In this document: positions 48,029 through 58,350 of the stretch, in pieces
Numbering within the stretch: position 1 is the first letter of the stretch
Layout: the number at the start of each line of letters is the position of its first letter
NCBI RefSeq assembly: GCF_947499945.1
Contig: NZ_CANMQD010000003.1
Location: 1 to 64,000 of the forward strand
Direction of reading: 5' to 3'
DNA from: an uncultured Sulfitobacter sp.
GTDB lineage: Bacteria > Pseudomonadota > Alphaproteobacteria > Rhodobacterales > Rhodobacteraceae
Length of the DNA: 64,000 nucleotides
Translations under genes and position numbers: made by a program
Notes under the pieces: generated by a model
What the model was told of the DNA's origin: nothing
Seen by the model: the letters and a program-made list of their open reading frames with translations, nothing else
The model's database searches: none

Positions 48029-49183
48029 ATGTCCCAAAACCCCAAACCATCGCTTCATCCCGCGACAATCGCTGCACAGGCGGGGGGGCTTTTGGATGCG
48101 GATACGGGCGGTGTTGTCCCGCCAATTCACCCCGCGACTACGTTTGTGCGCGGTGAAGATTATGCGCCTGTGGTCGAAGGAAATGTGTATTCGCGCACAG
48201 CTGCTCCAAATGGTCGCATGGTCGAAGGGGTCTTGGCCGAGCTTGAAGGCGCACAGGACGCAATGGTCTTCCCCTCAGGCATGGCAGCGGTCGCTGCAGT
48301 GTTCCGCACGCTCCCCGCGGGGGCCTGCGTGCTGGTGCAAAGCCAGATTTACTGGGGCACAACCGCATGGATTCGCGACTTCTGCACCCGTCGCACTATT
48401 ACGCTGATCGAAGTGGAAGCCTCGGACACGGACGCGTTTGTAGCTGCTTGCGCCGCGCATAAACCCGCGCTGGCGTGGATCGAGACGCCTTCGAACCCTT
48501 GGCTGCGCATTGTCGACATCAGTGCGTGCGCGCAGGCGGTTCATGGGGAAGGGGGCATTCTGGTGGCGGATATGACTACTTGCACACCAATCCTGACACG
48601 GGCGCTGGATTTTGGCGCGGATATCGTCATGCACTCGGCCACCAAAGGGTTGAATGGCCATTCCGATGTGCTGGCGGGAGCGCTGAGCGTTGCTGACGCC
48701 AACAGTTACATCTGGCAGGCGATTCGCACGGACCGCGATATGGCAGGCGCAGTGCTGGGGCCATTTGAGGCGTGGCTGCTGTTGCGCGGCATGCGTACAC
48801 TGCCGTTGCGGGTTGAACGTATGTCGTCCAACGCGCAAAAGCTGGCGGAATACCTGTCGGATCATCCGGCAGTCGAGACTGTCCTCTACCCCGGTCTGAC
48901 AACGCACACAGGCCACGCCCTCGCGGTGCAACAGATGAAAGGCGGCTTTGGCCCACTGTTGTCTTTTGTCGTAAAAGGCGAGGCCGAGGCCGCTCTTGCT
49001 GCTGTCGCACGCCTCAAGCTTTTTCACCGCGCAACATCGCTGGGCGGGGTAGAAAGCCTTGTGGAGCACCGTCACACCATCGAGCCGCATACAGGTATCC
49101 CCGAGGGTCTGCTGCGTCTGTCTGTTGGCATCGAGGATGCGGGGGATCTGATTGAGGATCTGGGTCAGGCGCTGGGCCAATAA
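48029..49183 (+). CDS. metC: Cys/Met metabolism PLP-dependent enzyme, cystathionine beta-lyase-like
   Basis: MHSATKGLNGHSDVLAGAL (PLP Lys); SLGGVESLVEHRHTIEPHTGIPEGLLRLSVGIED. Confidence 0.88.
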   Translation: MSQNPKPSLHPATIAAQAGGLLDADTGGVVPPIHPATTFVRGEDYAPVVEGNVYSRTAAPNGRMVEGVLAELEGAQDAMVFPSGMAAVAAVFRTLPAGACVLVQSQIYWGTTAWIRDFCTRRTITLIEVEASDTDAFVAACAAHKPALAWIETPSNPWLRIVDISACAQAVHGEGGILVADMTTCTPILTRALDFGADIVMHSATKGLNGHSDVLAGALSVADANSYIWQAIRTDRDMAGAVLGPFEAWLLLRGMRTLPLRVERMSSNAQKLAEYLSDHPAVETVLYPGLTTHTGHALAVQQMKGGFGPLLSFVVKGEAEAALAAVARLKLFHRATSLGGVESLVEHRHTIEPHTGIPEGLLRLSVGIEDAGDLIEDLGQALGQ

Positions 49184-49203
49184 CAAGAAGCTCTAACGCA
49201 AAA

Positions 49204-49225
49204 GCGCGGGAGAATGCTCCCGCGC
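49204..49225 (-). terminator. Intrinsic terminator downstream of the LysM gene
   Basis: GCGCGGGAG-AATG-CTCCCGCGC with TTTT following on the minus strand. Confidence 0.75.
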
Positions 49226-49250
49226 CCTGAACTGTTCGAAGGGTCCAGAT

Positions 49251-50312
49251 TTACGCGCTTGGAATGCGCAACCGCTGGCCCACGCGAATATCGTTCGGCT
49301 GCGAAATCTGGCCACGGTTTGCCTCGTAAATGCGGGTATAATCATTGGTGTTGCCGTAAAATTGCAGCGCGATATAGGCAAGACTGTCACCCGGCTCAAC
49401 AACATAGAACTTCTCACCTTGAGCATTTTCAGGCTCGCCCACGACCACATCTTTTGCGAGCATTTCCTGCGCTTTGCGCATCATTTCGGCACCTGCCCGC
49501 TGCTCTTCCAAAGTGCCATTTTCCAAAGCCCGCTCAACCAGATCAAAGAGCAGGATGTGGCCGTTAACCCGACCGTTGCCGTCCACAACAGCATTGGAGT
49601 GCTTCACAATCCCCGCTTCGGCAGCATTGGCCAGAAGGCGTTCAAGCTCTGTCTGGTCTTCCTCATGGCCAACAAATGCAAAATGGATGCGACCCGAAAA
49701 GTCCTCATCTTCATAGTTAGTGTGGATGTCATACTGACCATTTACAACAGCAGTTACCAGCTGTTGCACGCCCGCCTGAATGATGGCGAGTGTTTCGAAT
49801 TTGCGTGCATTGGCCAGCGTTTCGGCATCGATGTTTGTGGTGTTTGCTTGTGGCGCAACGGCAGCATTCACGAGAGAGCGAATTTTGTCAGCGGTGCTGT
49901 CTGGCGAGACGGCAGCAGTCACCGCCTCGGGGACAGAAGGGGCTGCTTGCATTGGGGTTGTGGTCCCTGCGGCGACGGCCAGTTGCACCAGTTCAGCAGG
50001 CGATGTGGGCTGTGCTGCGGGTGCTGCCGCGGCAACAGGCGCTACTGGTGCTGGCGCAGGTGCTTGTGCGGTAACACTCAAAAGGTCCGTTGCAACGGTG
50101 CGGGTCACGTCCTGATCGGCATCACGCTGCTGCGCCATCTGGGCGACCATTTCATTCATCTGGGCGATCTGCGCCTTTTGGGAATTGAGCTGTACAATCC
50201 CCAACGTGATCACAATGCCCAGCACAAAGGCACCGACACCCAGACCTGCAATGAGCGCAATGCGCGATGTTTCTGACTGCCGTTGAGGCGTGTGCATAGA
50301 TCCGTTCAGCAT
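49251..50312 (-). CDS. LysM domain-containing membrane-anchored protein
   Basis: N-terminal TM; C-terminal KFYVVEPGDSLAYIALQFYGNTNDYTRIYEANRGQISQPNDIRVGQRLRIP. Confidence 0.88.
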   Translation of the reverse strand: MLNGSMHTPQRQSETSRIALIAGLGVGAFVLGIVITLGIVQLNSQKAQIAQMNEMVAQMAQQRDADQDVTRTVATDLLSVTAQAPAPAPVAPVAAAAPAAQPTSPAELVQLAVAAGTTTPMQAAPSVPEAVTAAVSPDSTADKIRSLVNAAVAPQANTTNIDAETLANARKFETLAIIQAGVQQLVTAVVNGQYDIHTNYEDEDFSGRIHFAFVGHEEDQTELERLLANAAEAGIVKHSNAVVDGNGRVNGHILLFDLVERALENGTLEEQRAGAEMMRKAQEMLAKDVVVGEPENAQGEKFYVVEPGDSLAYIALQFYGNTNDYTRIYEANRGQISQPNDIRVGQRLRIPSA

Positions 50313-50769
50313 GTTCGCTGTCCTTCTGATTGAGGGGTCGGGAGCGCAGCGAGCGCAGTATCCGGTCCGTAAGAATAACTTGGGGGGGCGGCGTGGCTTG
50401 ATTTGATGCGGGGGAGTATGACGGCAGCCATTTGGTAATGGTCGCGCACTGCACTGTTGGACTGGCTAACACCCTTTGGCATCGCCGAGGGGCAATGCAG
50501 AGAATTACACACTGAGACGCATCCCAAAAGCGGGAAAGCATTCTGTTCCATGTTTAAATGATCCCCCAGATCATACCACTATATATCGCTCATAGGGCTG
50601 GCAGGCCCGCAATCAATAGTAGTGAAACATATTGCAGTGATGTGTTTTCACGTCAACTTGGAATCTCGACTTTTTAGCCATTGGTGCCGAAAAACAGGTA
50701 AAACATCATGTGGCACGGCGGGAATTCCCAACGCAGTTCTTACAACCTTGAGGATTCTTTACAGGGGGC

Positions 50770-52119
50770 TTAGGCAGATATATTGCCCATAAGGGCCGCA
50801 TCAAATGGATATCTGGTCAGGTTCTCAAAACCGTCCTCGGTAATCAGCACCTGATCCTCCAGTTTTATCGAAAAATCACCGCCCTCGGGACTGACCAGCG
50901 CCTCCACGCACAGCACCATCCCCGCTTCAAGTGGATAGTCGTAAGCCCCCTCAACCGCGTGATCGGGATAAGCGACCAAAGGCCATTCGTCACACAAGCC
51001 CACGCCGTGCATTAAGCAGCCGTATTTGAGTTTCTGAAACTGTGGATCAAGGACGTGGGTATTCGCCGACAACTCAGGGATCATCACACCAGGTTTGAGC
51101 ATGGCCATGTTCTGCTGGATATGCTCGACCCCGTGCTGCATGGCATAGACCATATCGCGGGGCGGTTTTTGTTCGCCGATCCACCAGCTGCGCGAGATAT
51201 CGACGCAAATACCATAGCTGCCGACAAGGTCCGTATCGAAGCTGATAATCTCGTTATTTTGCGTAATACGGGGGCCGCATTCTTGAAACCACGGATTGGT
51301 ACGCGGGCCAGAAGACAGCAGCCGCGTCTCGATCCATTCGCCACCACGGCGGATATTCTCGGCATGCATGACGGCCCAGATGTCATCCTCGGAAGTTTGA
51401 CCCAAGGGTACGTTGGTGCGTGCAAAGTCTTCCATCAACTTTACAGAAGTCTCGCAAGCATTGCTGGCGCATCGCATGGCGAGAATTTCATCGGGCCCTT
51501 TGATGCTGCGCGATTTCTCGGTGACTTCTTCCCCGTCCATCACCTCAAAGCCCGCACGCTCAAGCGCGCGCAGGCCGTGGAGCATAATCTTATCCACTGC
51601 GACCCGCATTTCACCGCCACCGTGTTCGGCTATAAGCTCGCGTATCTCACCTGCTAGGACGTCGGAAGCGGGCCCGACCTTATCCCCACGGTCAAAATAA
51701 AAAAGATCCGCACCAGAGCGTTGTTCGCGCACCAGCGGGTTGAATTCGCTCAGGAATGGCGAGTTTTTGTAGTCCCACATAACCATATAGCCATCCGCAC
51801 AGAGCAGCACTGCGCGAAAGGGATTATGCGTGTTCCAAAGCTGCATGTTGGTGCTGTCTGTAGCGTAGCGGATGTTGAGGGGGTCAAACAGCAAAAGGCC
51901 GCCATATCCACGCTCCACCACATGCCGCGTAAGCCGCTCCCAGCGGTAGCGCCGCATGTTGGCAAGGTTTGGAAGCACCAGCCCCGCCGCTTCCCACTCG
52001 CGAAAGGCGAGTTGCGTGGGGCCAATCTCGACGCGGTCGGCATCATTTGGAGAGCCGTCTGGCAGGGTTGCCCCTTTGGTCGGGTCAATTTTGCGCGTCT
52101 CGCGGTAATGCTGGTTCAT
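50770..52119 (-). CDS. dddP: DMSP lyase DddP (M24-fold metalloenzyme)
   Basis: MNQHYRETRKIDPTKGATLPDG...FDPLNIRYATDSTNMQLWNTHNPFRAVLLCADGYMVMWDYKNSPFLSEFNP; metal-ligand candidates SFDTDLVGSYGICVDISR, MHGVGLCDEWP, CVEALV, KLEDQVL. Confidence 0.93.
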   Translation of the reverse strand: MNQHYRETRKIDPTKGATLPDGSPNDADRVEIGPTQLAFREWEAAGLVLPNLANMRRYRWERLTRHVVERGYGGLLLFDPLNIRYATDSTNMQLWNTHNPFRAVLLCADGYMVMWDYKNSPFLSEFNPLVREQRSGADLFYFDRGDKVGPASDVLAGEIRELIAEHGGGEMRVAVDKIMLHGLRALERAGFEVMDGEEVTEKSRSIKGPDEILAMRCASNACETSVKLMEDFARTNVPLGQTSEDDIWAVMHAENIRRGGEWIETRLLSSGPRTNPWFQECGPRITQNNEIISFDTDLVGSYGICVDISRSWWIGEQKPPRDMVYAMQHGVEHIQQNMAMLKPGVMIPELSANTHVLDPQFQKLKYGCLMHGVGLCDEWPLVAYPDHAVEGAYDYPLEAGMVLCVEALVSPEGGDFSIKLEDQVLITEDGFENLTRYPFDAALMGNISA

Positions 52120-52231
52120 ATGAGACCCTCCATTGCTTCCAGCGTGGCGCAAAAATAACAGCTTGCATGGTGGTCTGCGACATTTGCACCGTCGCTTTTG
52201 CCTCCGACGCAGAGCCGTCGTAAGAAGAGGG

Positions 52232-52960
52232 ATGAGCGAGATTTTACAAAATGCCCTGCCGCCAGAAATGTGCGGCGAGACTGGATTGCCGGGGATGGCC
52301 CCCGCCGCGCCCCATGACTGGCTGCGCGTAGATGAAGCGTACAATGCGCAGATGCAGAGACGATTGGCGCTGCTACGGGACCAGCGCGATGATGTGCTGT
52401 GGATGGATGCACAGGTGCGGGGCGCGGCCCAAGAGGTGCTTGATCAGGTTTTGCAATTGTTGCCCGCCTTGGGTTTTGAGGTCACGGCGGAAACCACAGT
52501 TTGCCCTGACGGGCGGAGCGTCGGGATTGACCGTGCCGCACCGCTGCTCACATTGGGGCAGCTCGTTCAGCAAGACATCTGCCTGCTGCAAAAGCGCGGC
52601 GCGGAGCATGTGCTGGTTGGGGCGATCCTGTGCTTTCCTGCCAGCTGGCGCTTGGCCGAGAAGGCGGGCAGACCGCTTATTGGCATCCATGAACCTGTTG
52701 AGGAGTATGACGAAAACCTTGCCCGCCGTGTGCAACGCCTGTTTGACGGGGTGCGGGTCGGGCGGCCGTTGTGGCGATTCAATAGGTTATGGTACGATGA
52801 CCCAGAATTGCATCAGCCGCGCTCTGCAAATGCTCCACGCCGTATCCAGCCGAACCAGCAGGCCGCGCCCTATATCAGGTCCGAGCGGCAGTGCGTTGTG
52901 CGTATGCCGGTGAGCGATGTGGTTGTTTTTTCCATCCATACTTATGTGGTCGCAAGCTAA
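52232..52960 (+). CDS. DUF3445 protein (heme-PAS oxidative N-demethylase-like family)
   Basis: DWLRVDEAYNAQMQRRLALL, ICLLQKRGAEHVLVGAILCFPASWRLAEKAGRPLIGIHEPVEEYDENLARRVQRLFDGV. Confidence 0.88.
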   Translation: MSEILQNALPPEMCGETGLPGMAPAAPHDWLRVDEAYNAQMQRRLALLRDQRDDVLWMDAQVRGAAQEVLDQVLQLLPALGFEVTAETTVCPDGRSVGIDRAAPLLTLGQLVQQDICLLQKRGAEHVLVGAILCFPASWRLAEKAGRPLIGIHEPVEEYDENLARRVQRLFDGVRVGRPLWRFNRLWYDDPELHQPRSANAPRRIQPNQQAAPYIRSERQCVVRMPVSDVVVFSIHTYVVAS

Positions 52961-52999
52961 AGACACGCCCGACAGATCAATCCACCGGACGCGCTTGGA

Positions 53000-53425
53000 T
53001 TACTCAGGGCCTACGATCATGTGGGGCTGGCCGTTCGAGGTCTTTTGTGGCGATTCTCCCTGCGCATTAACCGTCACGTTGATCTGTTGGCGCAGGGAGG
53101 TAAAATGCTCCGACTCCACCACATCCACAGGTTCGTCAAACCGCACGGTGAGCGACCAAAACCCTGACGAGGCCAGCTGTGCCGCCTTTATGACGCCCTT
53201 GAAAGGATGCCCCAGATATCGGCCCGAGGCGCGTTGACCGGGGTACCACTGCACGGCATTTACATCTGCTTTTGCGGCCAGCGTATTCCAGTCGCGCATG
53301 CCCCATTGATGCGCGACCGTCTCTAAGGCGGCAGCATGTGTCATGTCGGTGCCTTTGTCGCCCAGATCGGCGCGTAGGCGTTTTGCTTGTGCCTTAAGCA
53401 CATCGCGGGAAGGTATTTGTGTCAT
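53000..53425 (-). CDS. Glyoxalase superfamily-type protein
   Basis: DVLKAQAKRLRADLGDKGTDMTHAAALETVAHQWGMRDWNTLAAKA. Confidence 0.75.
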   Translation of the reverse strand: MTQIPSRDVLKAQAKRLRADLGDKGTDMTHAAALETVAHQWGMRDWNTLAAKADVNAVQWYPGQRASGRYLGHPFKGVIKAAQLASSGFWSLTVRFDEPVDVVESEHFTSLRQQINVTVNAQGESPQKTSNGQPHMIVGPE

Positions 53426-53588
53426 TGTCCATCACTCCATATGCGCAGGTTAAGTGGTGTCCGCGTTGCCATCTTCCCACGTAATGGTGTGGTTGAGGAC
53501 GAAATTCATTGAACAGGACTTCACCAGTTTGCGGACGGCAGGGGCCTGACCCTTTGACTACAATAAGGAAGGGTGCCGCCTAAAGACA

Positions 53589-53618
53589 AGCCCCCGACGC
53601 ACTACTGCATCGGGGGCT
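53589..53618 (-). terminator. Probable intrinsic terminator after the lytic transglycosylase gene
   Basis: AGCCCCCGA / TCGGGGGCT inverted repeat. Confidence 0.6.
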
Positions 53619-53646
53619 GCGACATTTCGGTACTGTGAAGCTATGT

Positions 53647-54450
53647 TTAGCCGTCGATCTTGGCAGCCATGATCGCAATGGCCTGCTGGTACACAGTTGC
53701 GGCGTTCCACTGTTTTATCACGTTAAAGTTGGGCTGACCCTGCTGATATCCCTGACCGGGCTTCCAGCCCTTCTTGCGCAGGAAGTTGGCTGTTGAGGCC
53801 ATAGCGTCGGTTTGGTTGTAAAGATCTACACGCCCGTCACCGTTGCCATCCACGCCGTATCGCTTTGCGTTGCCGGGCAGGAATTGGGTATGGCCCAACT
53901 CACCATGTGCAGCGCCTTTTGTATTGCCGTCGATGGTCCCCTGATCCACCAAGAGCAGTGCACCGATGGCATGTGGTACAAAAAAATCAGAGCGGCGGCA
54001 GTCGTAGGCCAGCGTGGTGATGGCGGAGACAACACGGCTGTTGCCCATAAACCCGCCAAAGCCGGTCTCCATCCCGTGGATTGCAAGCAGGACACCAGCA
54101 GGCACGCCGTATTGTTTCTCAAGTGAGTTGTAGAACCCAGCATTACGCGCTTTGCGCTTACGACCTTGGCTCACAATTGTATTAGCACCGCGGACCTGCA
54201 TAAATTTATCAAGCGTATATTTGAACGACTTCTGGTTGCGGTCCGCCTTGATCGTGGCAGAGGCATATTGGGCATTGGCAAGGGCGTTGAGACCGCGCTG
54301 TCCCACGCCCGCCCGCTGCGCCTCGGAGGCGAAGGCCGCTTTCCACGCGTTAAACCCATTGGCATTGTTACCGCACTGCGCAGCAATTGCAGGGGCCGCC
54401 AAAAACCCTGTTATGATGCCCGCAAGCGCCAGATTTTTCACTAATTTCAT
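53647..54450 (-). CDS. Lytic murein transglycosylase (MltB-like)
   Basis: Signal peptide; YGVPAGVLLAIHGMETGFGGFMGN, GELGHTQFLPGNAKRYGVDGNGDGRVDLYNQTDAMASTANFL. Confidence 0.92.
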   Translation of the reverse strand: MKLVKNLALAGIITGFLAAPAIAAQCGNNANGFNAWKAAFASEAQRAGVGQRGLNALANAQYASATIKADRNQKSFKYTLDKFMQVRGANTIVSQGRKRKARNAGFYNSLEKQYGVPAGVLLAIHGMETGFGGFMGNSRVVSAITTLAYDCRRSDFFVPHAIGALLLVDQGTIDGNTKGAAHGELGHTQFLPGNAKRYGVDGNGDGRVDLYNQTDAMASTANFLRKKGWKPGQGYQQGQPNFNVIKQWNAATVYQQAIAIMAAKIDG

Positions 54451-54534
54451 GTCAAATGTTCCCTAATCCATAATTATCGGCAGAATAGCGAACTGGCTTG
54501 CCCATGCAAACAGTAAGATTGGAGAGCAGGGACG

Positions 54535-55102
54535 CTAGTTCATGGGCAGCCCTGTAAGCTGGTCGAGATTGTCACTGACGTTTTGCAGCTCGCGTTGCTT
54601 GAGCTCCATCCCTTCGGCTGTGAAATCATCAAGATCGATATTTTCGACGAAGTGGTCTGATTGCCGTTTTTTGAAGGGTGGCAATGAACCCTGTGGGCGG
54701 GGCGGGGGCATTCTCGAACACGCTGCGCTGGCGGCCCGGATCAAGCGGCCGGCCGCTTTTGTCGAGTACGACTGACGCGCTTGGCGCACTCAGGGTTTCA
54801 GGATCGTAATTGAGATAAATGCCATTCTCGTCGAGGGCGGCCATAGCTGCCGATTTTACTGTCTGCGTGCCTGCAAAAATACTGTCGGCAAAAAGACCGA
54901 TCGTTACACCTACCGTGAGGCCAAGCCCGCATGCGATGGCAAGTGGCATGTGGATGTCTGGTTGGTCTCGGGGAGCTTTCGGAGCAGGAGTTGCACGGAT
55001 CGGCTTATCCGACTTGGTGAAGTCGAACATGACCTCGCGCGGAGGCGCGTTTTTCTCCAGTCTTGCAAGACGGTCATGAAAGCTTTGTTGTGCGGGGTCC
55101 AT
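54535..55102 (-). CDS. Single-TM hypothetical protein with apparent frameshift at an A6 tract
   Basis: ORF 54629..55102 and the C-terminal part of ORF 54535..54789 join with a 1-nt change at 54667-54672 to give ...ATLQKRQSDHFVENIDLDDFTAEGMELKQRELQNVSDNLDQLTGLPMN. Confidence 0.65.
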
Positions 55103-55182
55103 GCCGTAACTCTTCTGCTGCTCCTGCGATTAGGAGTAGCGTAGGCTACTTGCATGGCAGGAATCTGGCGCAGATAAAATGA

Positions 55183-55207
55183 AAAAAGGGCACTCCAAAG
55201 AGCGCCC
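55183..55207 (-). terminator. Intrinsic terminator after glnA
   Basis: Minus strand GGGCGCTC-TTTG-GAGTGCCC followed by TTTTTT (one G-U pair). Confidence 0.85.
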
Positions 55208-55231
55208 CTAATTCTGCTCATAAAAGACGGC

Positions 55232-56641
55232 TTAGCAGCTATAATACATGCCGAACTCGACAGGGTGTGGTGTGTGCTCGTAGGTGTGCACTTCTTCCAT
55301 CTTCAGGCCGACATAGCCTTCAATCTGGTCACGGGTGAACACGTCACCTGCGAGCAGGTAATCCATGTCTTTTTCCAACTCTTCGAGCGCTTCGCGTAAG
55401 GAACCACAAACCGTTGGGATACCAGCCAGCTCTTCTGCGGGCAGATCATAGAGGTTCTTGTCCATGGCTTCGCCCGGATCGATCTTGTTCTTGATACCGT
55501 CAAGACCAGCCATCAAGAGCGCTGCAAAGCACAGGTAAGGGTTTGCTGCTGGATCGGGGAAACGTGCTTCGACGCGCTTTGCCTTGGGGGATTCTGTCCA
55601 CGGGATCCGTACACAGCCAGAGCGGTTGCGTGCAGAGTAGGCGCGCAGAACAGGAGCCTCAAAGCCGGGGATCAAACGCTTGTAGCTGTTTGTCGCGGGG
55701 TTCGTGAAGGCATTGAGCGACTTTGCGTGTGTTAGAATGCCGCCGATGAAGTAGAGCGCTTCTTGGGACAGGTCTGCGTATTTGTCACCTGCGAACAAGG
55801 GCTTGCCATCTTTCCAGATGGACATGTTCACGTGCATGCCCGAGCCGTTGTCGCCGTAAATTGGCTTTGGCATGAATGTTGCGGATTTTCCATACGCATG
55901 GGCTACGTTGTGGATGACATATTTGAACTTCTGAAGCTCGTCTGCCTGCTCAGTCAAGGAGCCGAAGATCAGGCCAAGTTCGTGCTGACAAGAGGCAACT
56001 TCGTGGTGGTGCTTGTCCACTTTCATGCCGAGGCGCTTCATGGTGGAGAGCATCTCGCCACGCAGGTCATGCGCTTCGTCAATCGGGTTGACGGGAAAGT
56101 AGCCGCCCTTAAGGCCCGGGCGGTGGCCCATGTTGCCCATCTCATAGTCGGTGTCGGTGTTCCACGAGCCGTCGGATGCGTCGACTTCATAGGATACTTT
56201 ATTGATGCTGTTGGAATACTTCACATCGTCAAACAGGAAGAATTCGGCCTCTGGGCCAAAGTATGCCACATCTCCGATGCCTGAAGACTTCAGGTACGCT
56301 TCGGCTTTTTGTGCTGTGCCACGTGGGTCACGCTCGTAAGCTTCGCCTGTGTCGGGCTCAACGATCGAGCAGTGAATGCAGAGTGTTTTCTCGGCATAGA
56401 AGGGGTCAATGTAGGCCGTGGCTACGTCTGGCATTAACTTCATGTCGGACGCTTCAATGGACTTCCAGCCTGCGATGGACGAGCCGTCAAACATGAACCC
56501 TTCCTCAAGGAAGTCCTCATCCACAAGATCGTTCACCAGTGTCACGTGCTGTACTTTGCCGCGTGTGTCGGTGAAGCGGATATCGACGTATTCGATTTCC
56601 TCGTCTTTGATGCGTTTAATCAGGTCTGCATTGGCGCTCAT
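55232..56641 (-). CDS. glnA: Glutamine synthetase type I
   Basis: [70 protein letters not shown], terminal [11 protein letters not shown]. Confidence 0.98.
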   Translation of the reverse strand: MSANADLIKRIKDEEIEYVDIRFTDTRGKVQHVTLVNDLVDEDFLEEGFMFDGSSIAGWKSIEASDMKLMPDVATAYIDPFYAEKTLCIHCSIVEPDTGEAYERDPRGTAQKAEAYLKSSGIGDVAYFGPEAEFFLFDDVKYSNSINKVSYEVDASDGSWNTDTDYEMGNMGHRPGLKGGYFPVNPIDEAHDLRGEMLSTMKRLGMKVDKHHHEVASCQHELGLIFGSLTEQADELQKFKYVIHNVAHAYGKSATFMPKPIYGDNGSGMHVNMSIWKDGKPLFAGDKYADLSQEALYFIGGILTHAKSLNAFTNPATNSYKRLIPGFEAPVLRAYSARNRSGCVRIPWTESPKAKRVEARFPDPAANPYLCFAALLMAGLDGIKNKIDPGEAMDKNLYDLPAEELAGIPTVCGSLREALEELEKDMDYLLAGDVFTRDQIEGYVGLKMEEVHTYEHTPHPVEFGMYYSC

Positions 56642-56683
56642 GGCGGTGTCCTTTTACTGATGTCTTATCTTGATTGTGTGATG

Positions 56684-57121
<438 letters not shown>

Positions 57122-57319
57122 TCAGCGGATATGCACTAATTTTGATCGCTGTGGTGAATTTTTGGGCGAAATTGAATCTTTGAATTCCAGCGACCAGAAG
57201 CAAGACCTGAGTTAGATCGGGCCTCACGCTTCAGAGAGTTCGTCGGAGGTAAGCCGAGACACAAGCAGCTAAAGCCCCGAATTTCTCCGAGGCTTTGTTG
57301 TTAGACAAAAAGCTGTGAC

Positions 57320-57841
57320 TTAAGCTGCGTGCAGAACCTGTCCGCGTGCGCGTGCGCCATCCGCCGTGCTGATCTCAAGGCCTTCTGCATAGAGGATGTG
57401 AGGGCCGTCACAGAAAATCTGGATCAATGTTTGTTCTTGCATACCAAGGTCGCGGATGAACTCTCCATCCACGAGGGTGCGTGCAGCAACAAGGGCGCGG
57501 TCTGCGCTGAACAATGCTTGAGCCCGCCAGTCGCGGATCAGGCACATCTGGTCCCCCGCAAGGATTGCGTCACGCTCGGGGCGTGTGTGTCCCAGCGAGC
57601 CAGCAGCAACAGCAATGGTGTGAACCATACGTGTCGTCCGCTGAATATGCTCAACGCGGGCAATGCCGCTGTCGCGTGTAATGATTTTGTCGCCGATATT
57701 AACGAACTCGACGGGCATTTCACCTTCAAGTGTCAGTATCGTGGTACCTTGCAGCAGCCCGGTGTCGCGGGATGCGTAAGGCGCGTAGCGTTGCGCTTGT
57801 GGATTCTCACCACCTATGCGCCCGACCGTTTTCGGTTTCAT
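57320..57841 (-). CDS. Hint-fold domain protein lacking the usual N-terminal Cys
   Basis: GLLQGTTILTLEGEMPVEFVNIGDKIITRDSGIARVEHIQR resembles the Hint N-block, with Gly/Leu where the nucleophile is expected. Confidence 0.75.
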   Translation of the reverse strand: MKPKTVGRIGGENPQAQRYAPYASRDTGLLQGTTILTLEGEMPVEFVNIGDKIITRDSGIARVEHIQRTTRMVHTIAVAAGSLGHTRPERDAILAGDQMCLIRDWRAQALFSADRALVAARTLVDGEFIRDLGMQEQTLIQIFCDGPHILYAEGLEISTADGARARGQVLHAA

Positions 57842-57994
57842 GGCGTTTCTCTCTTCTTGTCTAACCTACCTCAGGTTCTCGCAACAATATGACAAGAAAA
57901 TGTTGATGTCGCGTGTTTTTTTAGGCTCGCCATGATGAAAATGGTTTGTTAGGGACGTGTCAGACTGCTTTCGTCTTTTCGAAAGGCAGTGTGT

Positions 57995-58078
57995 GCGGGT
58001 GTGGCGGAATTGGTAGACGCACCAGATTTAGGTTCTGGCGCCTATGGCGTGGGGGTTCGAGTCCCTTCACCCGCACCA
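57995..58078 (+). tRNA. tRNA-Leu (anticodon UAG, 58029-58031), CCA encoded
   Basis: Acceptor GCGGGTG/CACCCGC, CCAGA-TTTAGGT-TCTGG anticodon arm, long variable arm, GGTTCGAGTCC T-arm, CCA end. Confidence 0.97.
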
Positions 58079-58308
58079 TAATAATCCAATAAAAACAAAG
58101 ACTACGTTGCGCCTAGCGGTTGTTTGCGGTGCTTTAGTGCGTTTGAGTGAGCCTCTTGAGGGGCATGCTGGTTACCGTGTTTGCGCAAATCGTGGCCGTA
58201 GAAACAGCCGCTGGAACAGAGATGCTGCACCCCTCTCAACATTTTTTCAAATCCATAGATTCTTTTGGGGGCGAACTTCGTTGCGTTTAGCCGATTGCCA
58301 ACAAAAAA

Positions 58309-58330
58309 GGGCGCCGAACCTGCGGCGCCC
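58309..58330 (-). terminator. Intrinsic terminator after the BCCT gene
   Basis: GGGCGCCG-AACCTG-CGGCGCCC followed by T-run on the minus strand. Confidence 0.85.
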
Positions 58331-58350
58331 CTTTATATTTTAACGTAGGA

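Noticed and set aside
58044-58343. 99-aa + ORF overlapping the tRNA-Leu 3' end
   Set aside because: Starts inside the tRNA and runs through the BCCT terminator; no protein-like features.
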